Assembly: GCA_030295235.1 (NCBI GenBank)
Contig: AP026136.1
Coordinates: 744,001-808,000, forward strand
Direction: 5' to 3'
From: Fistulifera solaris
Lineage: Eukaryota > Bacillariophyta > Bacillariophyceae > Naviculales > Stauroneidaceae
DNA: 64,000 nucleotides
The notes below the pieces were generated by a model that was not told where the DNA came from, made no database searches, and saw only the letters and a program-made list of their open reading frames with translations. Below are positions 49,044 through 57,474 of this stretch, in pieces (position 1 is the first letter of the stretch; every line of letters starts with the position of its first letter). The translations under genes were made by a program, and so were the position numbers.

Positions 49044-50105
49044 ATGATTGTGAAATTTTCATATCTACTCCTTTTTTTGGCTGTTTCACAAATCCGACAA
49101 GGACACGCGTTCGTATCGATTCAAGTCTACACTATCAATAAGAAACACTGGCGAGGATGCCGGAATCATCTATCGAAACAAAACCTAAGTAGTGATCAAG
49201 TCCGAGATTCCATAGGTGATTCCAGAGAACATTTACTTTCACTAGATCCGGATTCGGAAGAAGCCCAGCAAATTGTCCTCGACGATTTACAACAAAGTGA
49301 GGAAACACTATCCAAGTTACGGAAGCTCAGTTACTTGGTCACAGAATGGAACGATCGAATCAATCTTGTGAGTCGACAGGATTGTTCCACGTCGACTGTA
49401 TTTGGTCGCCATGTGCTTCCTTCTGCTGCTGTCACTCAATTGAAGGGCGACGACGGGGAACCTTTTTTACGTAAAGCCAAACGTGTCGTGGATGTCGGGA
49501 CAGGTGGTGGATTTCCAGGACTACCACTGGCAATTTTGTATCCAGAAACCAATTTTGTGTTATTGGACAGTGTCGGCAAAAAACTGACGGCGTGTACGGA
49601 TATGGCCGAACGTCTGGGTCTGTTAAACGTTAAGACACACCACGGAAGGTCGGAGGAGCTGATCGACAGTAAGTTTGATATCGTGACAGGACGTAGCGTA
49701 ACGTCGGTTCCACAATTCTGCGCGTGGGTACAGCATCTGCTGACGGACGATGGTCACCTGCTGTATTGGATTGGAGGTGGAGATATTCCCCAGAACGCGT
49801 TAGAGGTAGTCCAGCAAGATGTTCCTCTTTCCGAGCTGGTGCCAGTGCTGCAGTCGTCCGATAAGCGCATTCTAGTTTTCCCAGCCACGGCTGTTCGGCA
49901 GATTGCCAAAGAAAGTGGATTACTACCCAAACGAAAAGCAGTAAAGAATTCAACAACCAACAAAACGAAAAACAAACCGCAGCGGATACCAAAAACGAAA
50001 GGCGAGTGGCGTAAAAAAGCGAGCGACGAACCGAAGCAACGAGGCTATGAATCTTTCAAACGATATTCATCATCTCCGCGCAATAGATCAAGTAGTGGTG
50101 ATTAA
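49044..50105 (+). CDS. RSMG: RsmG (GidB) 16S rRNA methyltransferase, plastid-targeted
   Basis: A Rossmann-fold methyltransferase that makes m7G527 in bacterial-type 16S rRNA. The SAM site VVDVGTGGGFPGLPLAI is intact, preceded by the family's EWNDRINLVSR and followed by GRSVTSVPQFCAW. The first 22 residues are a signal peptide ending GHA, then FVSIQV, so plastid import is predicted and the substrate is plastid 16S rRNA. The ~45-residue basic tail after the catalytic domain is longer than in bacteria and may bind RNA. Single exon, no frame break. Confidence 0.93.
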   Translation: MIVKFSYLLLFLAVSQIRQGHAFVSIQVYTINKKHWRGCRNHLSKQNLSSDQVRDSIGDSREHLLSLDPDSEEAQQIVLDDLQQSEETLSKLRKLSYLVTEWNDRINLVSRQDCSTSTVFGRHVLPSAAVTQLKGDDGEPFLRKAKRVVDVGTGGGFPGLPLAILYPETNFVLLDSVGKKLTACTDMAERLGLLNVKTHHGRSEELIDSKFDIVTGRSVTSVPQFCAWVQHLLTDDGHLLYWIGGGDIPQNALEVVQQDVPLSELVPVLQSSDKRILVFPATAVRQIAKESGLLPKRKAVKNSTTNKTKNKPQRIPKTKGEWRKKASDEPKQRGYESFKRYSSSPRNRSSSGD

Positions 50106-50561
50106 GGCATAAATATCTACGAAAACGTGTTCTGTTATCATTTATGATTAGCCCAATGAAGCTGAAATCGCATGGAAGGTGCCTCTTTTGAGAAAGCACC
50201 AAACGAATATCTGCCGTTGAATCGACCCAAGAATAACGCAAGGGTTTGTCTGCAAAACAAATCATGGGTCCCTCGCAACGATGCATAGAATTCCGAGCGA
50301 TAGGCTCGCTCTCACTTTTAATGCATGCGGGTAAAAGAAGTGCGTGAGAGCGATATCTTCAGTGAGGTTAAAACACGTGATGCTTTCGATCATGGAATCA
50401 TTGAATCCAAATAACATCATAGTTGTTCAGACCTATTGATCCCATTTCATCGGTGTATTATCAGCTTCCGTGGCGAAACACAAAATCGTGGATAGAAGCA
50501 CATACCCTATTGCAGAAGTACTACTACGTTTCTTCAGAATCTAAGCGACAAGTTGGCTCCA
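50106..50561. other. Convergent intergenic region, no gene seen
   Basis: 3' regions of RsmG and the following minus-strand gene. Nothing else seen. Confidence 0.5.
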
Positions 50562-51304
50562 TTACGAGAATTCCAAAGACGGGTCCTTGTATCCGTAGTC
50601 GGATCCGTCCAGTGGTACATGACCATGATCATTGAAATGAAAGCAGACATTCAGAGGAAAACGAAGGACACGTACGAAATGTCCCACCATGGAAACGGTC
50701 CATCGACATAGAGATGAATAAGCGCCATCGGGGTTGTCCGCTACTTGCCACGCGGTGAATATACTGACGCACACCGCCAGCCAGATACAAAAAGGAGTCC
50801 ATGCGACCCCTGAAAAATTTTCATGGTTGATGTCCCTTCTCGTATGATAGTGCTGATATCCTCAACCTCGAGCTCTGTGAATGTATTTTCGTTGCTTGAA
50901 GACTCTGTATCCAAAGGATTGCTAGATTCATTGGTGCCGTGTTCATTCGATACTCTTGATGGGTTATTGATACCCTTCTCTCCCTGATTTATACTATGAG
51001 TATCTTGATTTGTTGCCTCGGCAGTTTCCTCTTTAGTAATGGGGTTCATTTTAGCCTCCGATGCAGCAGTATCGGAAAGTGTCGCTGTCTCGTCATTTTT
51101 CAGTTTGTTGTTTTTTAATGAATGGTTCTCCAACAAAATACGCCTATCAGATCCTGAAACCGTGTGTGAATGAGTGTGGTGTGCTGAAACGGGAGTCGTC
51201 TTCTCAGCCATGGTCCGGACAAGATGAGGAAGAGATTCGCCCAAACGATACGCGACTACATGAGCTCCGAAACAAATGCCAACGAGCAACAGTAGAAGCG
51301 TCAT
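50562..51304 (-). CDS. Signal-peptide, single-span membrane protein with NPDG...LCRW tail (paralogue 1)
   Basis: Unknown function. The ATG at 51304 starts a hydrophobic signal peptide (LLLLLVGICFGAHVVA). A ~150-residue lumenal part is rich in S, T, N, E and H. A single helix (FCIWLAVCVSIFTAW) then leads into a ~60-residue tail beginning QVADNPDGAYSSLCRWTV and ending with DGSDYGYKDPSLEF. The helix and tail are in a different frame from the front; one base lost in A5 50813-50817 or C4 50807-50810 joins them. The tail matches the gene at 54332-55496 in spacing and residues. The overall layout (signal peptide, serine-rich lumenal part, one span, short conserved tail) resembles diatom silicalemma-type proteins; that link is a hypothesis only. 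Confidence 0.65.
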
Positions 51305-51849
51305 TGATGTCGCTTGGTAATAAACGCGAAAATGAAGCTCTTTTTGCTCTTTATCATCCTTTTAAATGTCATGTTTTATTTTATGTAAAAGAGATGTCGA
51401 TAACAAGGTTTGTTGTTGGTTGTTGCGTATCTTTTGCAGAAAAAATGTGTCCAAGTTTCGTTTTTGATTTTGGGCCGCCGGATGTGAACGCCTGCAAGCC
51501 GGGGTCCGTCTATTTCTTTCACTGGCCTGCGCGATTTTCCGTTTTCTACATAATATTTAGTTTAGGTACTATAAACTTGAATGTAGTTTCTCCAACGCCT
51601 TAAAGTTGAATCACGCAGAGACACTCCCAAGTTACTCCGAAACGGGCAGCACACACTGGGAAACGGTGACGCGGGAATGTAACTCCGAGCGCACGACAAT
51701 ACCTCAAAGAGTACCTGGTAATAAAGCACAAGCCGAAAAAATAGACAGATTGACGTTAGGAACTCCAACCAAAAACAAGACAAGAAAACCTCGTGCTTCA
51801 TCACAACAACACAACAACACAACGGTCATTATCGTACAAAACAGGCACC
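51305..51849. other. Divergent intergenic region with CAA-rich leader
   Basis: No gene seen. Bases 51803-51830 before the spermidine synthase start are a CAA/ACA-rich tract, probably an unstructured 5' leader. Confidence 0.5.
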
Positions 51850-52917
51850 ATGGTGCGATATTCTCTTGCTTTCTCTCTGATCGCATCATGCTTTACAACT
51901 GCCTTGCAATGTTCCGCTGTGAGGGCTATTTCGTCGTCAACTTCCATGTCGGCTTTGCCCGAAGTCGGCGAACTGTTTGAAGAAACGGGCTTTTATCAGT
52001 CCATCCGGTTGTTCGACGAGCCGCCGTTGTTTACCAAGCAAAGTGCATTTCAACGTATTGAAGTCGTGCGTAGTCCGTATTACGGCAAAGTTTTGGTATT
52101 AGATGGAGTACTGCAATTAACGGAGAGAGATGCGAATGCTTACAATGAAATGATGGCCCACTTGCCCATGTTTCAACATCGATTACCGAAGCGTGTTTTG
52201 GTTATCGGTGGAGGCGACGGTTACGTATTATCGGAAGTGCTCAAGCACGAGTCTGTTCTTTCGGTAGATCACGTTGACTTGGACGTCGAAGTCATTGAAA
52301 CATGTCGGAAGTTCTTTTCGTGGGGCGATGCTTGGAAGGACCCTCGCGTGACACTGCACATTGCCGATGGAGCCGAATTTGTAAGAAATGCCCCCACGGG
52401 ATACTATGATGTGATTGTACAAGATTCATCCGATCCATGGGGATGGGATGAAAGTGGTAATATGGTAGAGTTGCCCTCGAAGGTCCTCTATGCCAGAGAA
52501 CATTTTGAGAATTTGTATCGAATACTGGGTCAAGATGGCATTTTGAACATTCAAGCAGAGACGTTGCAAATTCCCTCCGATTTTGCTGGTGCCACGGAAT
52601 GGAGGCAAACGCTGTTAGATGTTGGATTCAGTTCCTCTCGGTATGGATCCATTCTCATCAGTTCCTATCCCACAGGCCAGATTGGATTCCTCATGTCCGA
52701 AAAGAATCCGGACGTATCCACATCACCTAGAGATATTCAACAACGGTTTACTGCACTGAAAATGGTTGGTAAGCCCACATCTTACTATCATCCTAGATTG
52801 CAAGTCGGTGCATTCGATCTGCCCTACTGGGCCGAGCAACAAATGTACGGTGACGAAACGATCAAGTCAGTGTGTGACAATCCTAGTCACCAACACGATG
52901 AAATCGCCGACCAGTAA
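51850..52917 (+). CDS. Spermidine synthase-type aminopropyltransferase with signal peptide
   Basis: The conserved core is complete: the N-terminal strand domain (GKVLVLDGVLQLTERD), the SAM-like site VIGGGDGYVLSEVLKH, the acidic DLDVEVIETC and the catalytic QDSSDPWG, where other members have the DSTDP proton-acceptor aspartate. It transfers aminopropyl from decarboxylated SAM to putrescine. The start at 51850 gives a 27-residue signal-like peptide (SLAFSLIASCFTTALQC); this is unusual, because the enzyme is normally cytosolic. There is no F at the cleavage site, so plastid import is not supported; a second ATG at 51943 would give a cytosolic form. Putrescine, spermidine or thermospermine synthase cannot be told apart by eye. 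Long-chain polyamines are silica-forming molecules in diatoms, which gives the secretory signal some meaning. Confidence 0.9.
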   Translation: MVRYSLAFSLIASCFTTALQCSAVRAISSSTSMSALPEVGELFEETGFYQSIRLFDEPPLFTKQSAFQRIEVVRSPYYGKVLVLDGVLQLTERDANAYNEMMAHLPMFQHRLPKRVLVIGGGDGYVLSEVLKHESVLSVDHVDLDVEVIETCRKFFSWGDAWKDPRVTLHIADGAEFVRNAPTGYYDVIVQDSSDPWGWDESGNMVELPSKVLYAREHFENLYRILGQDGILNIQAETLQIPSDFAGATEWRQTLLDVGFSSSRYGSILISSYPTGQIGFLMSEKNPDVSTSPRDIQQRFTALKMVGKPTSYYHPRLQVGAFDLPYWAEQQMYGDETIKSVCDNPSHQHDEIADQ

Positions 52918-53075
52918 CAATTTAGAAGAAATTATCATAATAGAGACGAATTATTTTCGCTAAGTGGATCTTCAATGATTATCACTTGTACTCTAGTGTA
53001 ATGGAGCATTTTATGAAACTATGAAAATCTTGAGTGAAACACGCAGATACGTTAGACGAACATAGTATTCAATTA

Positions 53076-53891
53076 TTATAATTCAATACCAAACAACTTG
53101 AAGACTTGATTGGCAATTAGGAAGTACGACATGAGGCCACTGACATCCACAAAACTGGTCATCGCGGGAGCAGCAATGACCGAGGGGTCTAAGCCCAAAG
53201 CGACACAAGCAAAAGGAATGATGGATCCCAATGTCGCCGCAATCGCCGACACGAGAGGAATGGTCAATGCTATTACTGTAGATACATGTTTCGATATTCC
53301 CATACCGAAATGCGCCACAGGACCCACCCACATGCCGAGAATCGTCCCAGCCATAAGTCCCGATAGGGCTTCTTTCGTTACGACGACGGGTGCATTCCTT
53401 ACGGAGATAGACCCAGCCGATAATGCCGAAAGGACGGTTCCGACGGTTTGTCCTCCTGTGTTGCCTCCATGACCCGCCAGGAGTGGAACAAAATACGCCA
53501 ATTCTATTTGGCGTTCCAGGGTGTGCTCAAAGCCATTCATAATCACGGCTGTGAAGGATAAAGAGACCAGGAAAATACTCAACCACCCGACACGTTTGAA
53601 AGCAATTGCGTAAAATGGTTTTTTCAAATAGGTAGCGATATCTTCAATCGATTCTTCTCCTCCTCCTCCGTGTGCTCCGTGCGATGGAGTCGATGCGCGT
53701 TTGGTTCCCTTGAGCTGGCTTTTGAGATTGCTGATTTCCTCCTTTTGTCGATTTATTGTTTCTTTGAGTTCCCGAAGAACGGATGCATCATTCTTTGTCA
53801 TTATTATTGACTCAATATTCTTGAGAGCCAAAGATGGATTGTTGGAAACGAGAAACGCAAAAGCGGAAAGGATCTTGACGAATCGCAGCAT
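53076..53891 (-). CDS. MgtE / SLC41-type magnesium transporter, membrane domain only
   Basis: About 271 residues. The first ~22 are a signal peptide (LRFVKILSAFAFLVSNNPSLA); a short coiled coil (LRELKETINRQKEEISNLKSQL, shortened) precedes five predicted helices. The helices carry MgtE marks: PLLAGHGGNTGGQTVGTVL in the pore-lining second helix, KEALSGLMAGTILG and the C-terminal FVDVSGLMSYFLIA. The N and CBS regulatory domains of bacterial MgtE are absent, as in one repeat of animal SLC41. It would work as a dimer, taking up Mg2+ or a related ion. The reading frame stays open upstream to about 54176 but contains no ATG, so I use the one at 53891. Confidence 0.82.
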   Translation of the reverse strand: MLRFVKILSAFAFLVSNNPSLALKNIESIIMTKNDASVLRELKETINRQKEEISNLKSQLKGTKRASTPSHGAHGGGGEESIEDIATYLKKPFYAIAFKRVGWLSIFLVSLSFTAVIMNGFEHTLERQIELAYFVPLLAGHGGNTGGQTVGTVLSALSAGSISVRNAPVVVTKEALSGLMAGTILGMWVGPVAHFGMGISKHVSTVIALTIPLVSAIAATLGSIIPFACVALGLDPSVIAAPAMTSFVDVSGLMSYFLIANQVFKLFGIEL

Positions 53892-54331
53892 GCGACGAAA
53901 AAATGTGCTCTGATACGAAAACGTAGCCAGCGTTTGACTTGTAGATGTAGGTGGTGAACGTTCAGATTGCTGTTTGCGAAGTGCTTGTAAAGATGAAGAA
54001 TAGACTCCAACGTTAGAGGATATGCCGACCGGAGTTTTTAAAAATAATAATGTTGTTGTGGGTTGTGGGTGTTGTTGTGTTGTTGCGGTTTTGGTACTGT
54101 ACCAGGTACAAGTTTCCACTTCTTTCGATCCGATTGGCGGCGTCACGTACGTCACCAAACGTGAATCACCGATCACGACATTTACGAACTAAGGTTATAC
54201 AGCGTAAAACAAGAGAAACTGTCCATCCCAACATTGACAAGAATAGAAAACATATTCATTCATTTTATACAGACATCATTCGTTTACCAATTAATCAATA
54301 AACAACTGATTTCATTCATTCATATATAGAA
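53892..54331. other. Intergenic between Mg transporter start and paralogue 2
   Basis: No gene seen. Bases 54046-54085 are GTT/GTG-rich on the plus strand (CAA/CAC-rich in the Mg transporter sense). Confidence 0.45.
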
Positions 54332-55496
54332 TTATGCGAGCGATAAATCGTGGTCATAATCATCAAAACCGTCGGTAGAAACCAACGTGTGCGTATGATG
54401 CGCTTTACTGCGACTACCACAACACAAGAGGCAAGGATAACACAGCGTACGAAAGAACGCCACCGACCATCGACACAATCGGGCACAGAATCCGTCGGGA
54501 TTTTCGACCATTTGTTGCGCGACCAATATCAAGAGTGTCACGCACACTACGGCAAAGACCAACGTCGCGATGCGAACGTACGGATCTTCTACAAACTCTT
54601 CGGCCTCTTTTTCCAATGCGTGATTCTTCGAGTCAGAAGATGATTTGGATACTTTTTTTAGTGAAGTGGTCGGACTGGCCGTGGCGTGATGAGAAAATGT
54701 ATCATCCTTGCCCCACATATCATATTCGTCTGGTTTAGAGCCGTCTCTACCATCGAAAGTAGGTCGTTCGGTACGGGGGTGTTTTTTTCTTGATGGGTGA
54801 CTGTGTGGGACTTTGCGACGGGGACGGAGTTTGGTGTTTTCTCTGAATGGGTGATTGCGTGGGACTGTGTGATGGAGACGGTGTTTCCAGAATTCTCGTC
54901 ATTGTTGGCGCCGGAGAAGGACGCGCTGTTGCGACAATCCATGATTTTGTGGGTCTCAATGTGGGAGAAGCGGTTTCTGTCACAATTGATTGTATGGGCG
55001 TCGGTGAGGGAGGAGACGTTTCAACTACATTTTGTTGTGTCGGGGTGTGGGTCGGTGGAGATGTCTCAGCTACAGGTGACTGCGTTGGTGCCGGCGTGGA
55101 CTCGAACGTTTCATCGATAAATGACTTCGTGGGAGCCGGTGTGGGAGGCACTGGTGCTTCCACGGGTCCGGGAGTTGGGGGATACTCTTCTATGATCAAA
55201 TCATCACCGAAAAAGGAATCATCTTCTTCAACTAAGTTGTCGTCTGTGGCGTTTAATGAGTCCTCTTCGAACAATTTTGCCGGATCATCCTCTTCATAAA
55301 TAGTTTCCGGATCTACGTCTTGTTCATTCGCGTAAGATAATTCTCCACTTTCTGTGTCTAACGGTGTATCTAAGACGAGCTGCACTTGCCGTAGATTTTG
55401 ACTGATCCGCCTCCGATCGGAATAACCGTAAGCATAAATGGCATTACTCGAAATCAGAGCGATCAGAAATGTTATTAACGCTTGCAATCGTTTCAT
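54332..55496 (-). CDS. Signal-peptide, single-span membrane protein with P/T-rich repeats and NPDG...LCRW tail (paralogue 2)
   Basis: Unknown function. The ATG at 55496 starts a signal peptide (LITFLIALISSNAIYA). An acidic segment and about twelve imperfect PTPAPTxS / SPTQSPI-type units follow, probably O-glycosylated and lumenal or extracellular. After a frame change, the protein continues with a short charged part, one helix (IATLVFAVVCVTLLILVA) and a tail beginning QQMVENPDGFCARLCRWSV. The tail then has a cysteine cluster (CYPCLLCC), a HHTHT stretch, and ends DGFDDYDHDLSLA. Two bases are missing near T7 54782-54788 / G5 54775-54779 (plus strand); one fewer A would also restore frame. The tail is the same module as in the gene at 50562-51304. 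No catalytic motif is visible. Confidence 0.65.
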
Positions 55497-55982
55497 GATT
55501 ATATTGCTGTGAAGATAATCGATACGAAGTAGCACAAAAAAATGATTACTTGTATCTCTGTTGGGTCGACATTTGCAGTTGTGACTTTGGCTATGGTTGT
55601 TTGGCGTTTGGCAACCGTGTTTTTTTTTCGTCCGTGGTTTTGCCGGACAGGAAAATTCGAACGAAGCGTGCCAGCCTTGTACTGTTGAAGGCAGAGTCAT
55701 CTTTGAATGGCTATGGTCATGGAGGTGACGTCATAAATCGTCTTTGCTACTTGCTTAGCCTTGAGAAAAAAATGCTATGGAAGTATAGCGTGTATAACTG
55801 GTCAAACGAGAGAAATGAGAGATTGATCACAAAAACTAAGCTTTCGCAAACCTAAGGAACAGTATTTTCGAAGGAAGAAGAAGCCTCACTCATGTCAACC
55901 AAACAAATGCTTAGCGATACAGTGACTGGACTAGGACGCGATTCTAGAAATTCTTGGCATCAGAGTTTTTGGTTTATCATTT
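55497..55982. other. Intergenic, no gene seen
   Basis: Contains the promoter of paralogue 2 and the 3' end of the EF-Ts gene. An open frame at 55550-55855 has no support. Confidence 0.5.
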
Positions 55983-56956
55983 TTAGTTTCCAGTAGTCAT
56001 CAATTTGAATTGCTTCACCACAACACTGCTATCTTTCAAAAAACCCTTGACTTTTGGGTTCGATTCCTCGATCATATGGGCTTGCTCCAAAAGACAAAAT
56101 TGCTCGTAATACTTGTGCAGCCGACCATTCACAATCTTCTCCAGAATCTCGGGTGGCTTGTCCGAGTCACCCATTTGGTTGCGTAAGATATCTTTTTCTT
56201 TGGTAAGCTCGTCCTGGGGAATATCATCACTGCTCAAATAGGTGGGACGAGCTGCCACAACATGCATCGCCAAACGCTTGCCGATTTCTTGTAGCTTTTC
56301 CCGCGAAACGCTTCCGGGCTTACTGGGCGCCACTTCGACAACAGCCGCCGCGAACCCAGCATCTTTCCCATCAACACGGTTGTGAACATATCCAACAAAT
56401 ATTCCTTCCGCTTCGGTCGCTTCGAACTTGATGGCCTGTTTGACCGAAATATTCTCTCGGATGGCCACGACCGCTTCGTCCAGCAATCGCTTGACACTTT
56501 CACCCCCACTTTCGGCTTCGAACATATCTTCGGAAGAGGCACCGATGGACAGTGTTCCCGTGGCATCGGCCACTTTGGTCACAAAATCGACAAACCGAGC
56601 GGAAAGGGCCGCAAAATCGGTTTCACACGCCACTTGCACCAACGATGCGGATTTTCCATCCGGAGCTACTTGCAACCCAATCAGTCCTTGTGTCGTCTCT
56701 CTTCCTTGTACTTTCGAAGTAGCTTTGGCGGCTCCGTGCTCACGCAACCAATCCAGGGCCGATGGCACCTGGCCATCGGTGCTTTGCAAGGCCTTTTGCA
56801 TTCCACAATCGGGGCACCCGTTAAGGTCCTTAACTCTTTCAGTGCTTCCATCGAGAAACCGGCCGAAAAGTTACAACGCTGTTGAAATCGATACAGCGAT
56901 TTAGTTCGTGATGCGTAGCGTAGGAGGATAGACGAACATCGTTGCGTGGTTGACAT
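55983..56956 (-). CDS. TSFM: Elongation factor Ts, organellar (mitochondrial)
   Basis: The GDP-exchange factor for EF-Tu. The presequence (RCSSILLRYASRTKSLYRF) is arginine- and serine-rich without acids, pointing to the mitochondrion. The N-terminal UBA-like domain reads ALKELRTLTGAPIVECKKAL, and the core keeps the EF-Tu contact ACETDFAA. The dimerisation-domain region follows. The frame break at T4 56794-56797 (an A run on the coding strand) is right inside the conserved ECKKAL; one base repairs it. An ATG at 56801 in the second frame is an artefact of this break. Single exon, about 324 residues, close to mitochondrial EF-Ts lengths. Confidence 0.93.
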
Positions 56957-57474
56957 GTTTTCCCTGTGAAGTTCCACGTAAAATGAGCAGCTATCAAATA
57001 ACACTTGTTGTTGTGGCTCGGGTTTTCGCCGTGCAAGAAAAAAGGCAACTGATGTGAATAAGAAGACGAAGGAATGAATCGACGATGCGTGATGATGACG
57101 AGGAACGAGGGATTTTTGTGGCTCTCGCGCCTTTTGCGACGCAAACGGTCGCCTCGTGACTAAAATACAGTCATGAAGGGATTCGGTATACATTTTGAGG
57201 TATAGTTCAAAGACCAACGGTCATCAACGGCGAAAACCTTGCTCTAGTACCGATCCGTTGAAGAGTGGGACTATGGTAGAAGCTTCTCCAGTCGATCGCT
57301 ACTCTCTAGTTAGAGAGAGAGGAGTGAGAGATGACAGGGGCAACTTTCCTCAAACGACAAAACGACCATCATTCCTTATCACAACAAACTTGAAGTAATA
57401 CATCACAACAATCAATCCAAAGCCGGCGTCGATTCATCGCGTTGCACACTTAGTAAACGTCTGCCGCAAGCGAA
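56957..57474. other. Divergent intergenic region
   Basis: Between EF-Ts and the MHS transporter. No gene seen. Holds palindrome copy 4 at 57158. Confidence 0.55.
57158..57172. promoter_or_regulatory. Interrupted palindrome, copy 4
   Basis: GACTAAAATACAGTC; its reverse complement fits the consensus of copies at 12692, 17914 and 25097. It is ~200 bp from the EF-Ts start and ~300 bp from the MHS transporter start. Confidence 0.45.

Noticed and set aside
56681-57217. Longer EF-Ts frame starting upstream of 56956
   Set aside because: The upstream part lacks likeness to presequences and the ATG at 56956 gives a clean mitochondrial leader.
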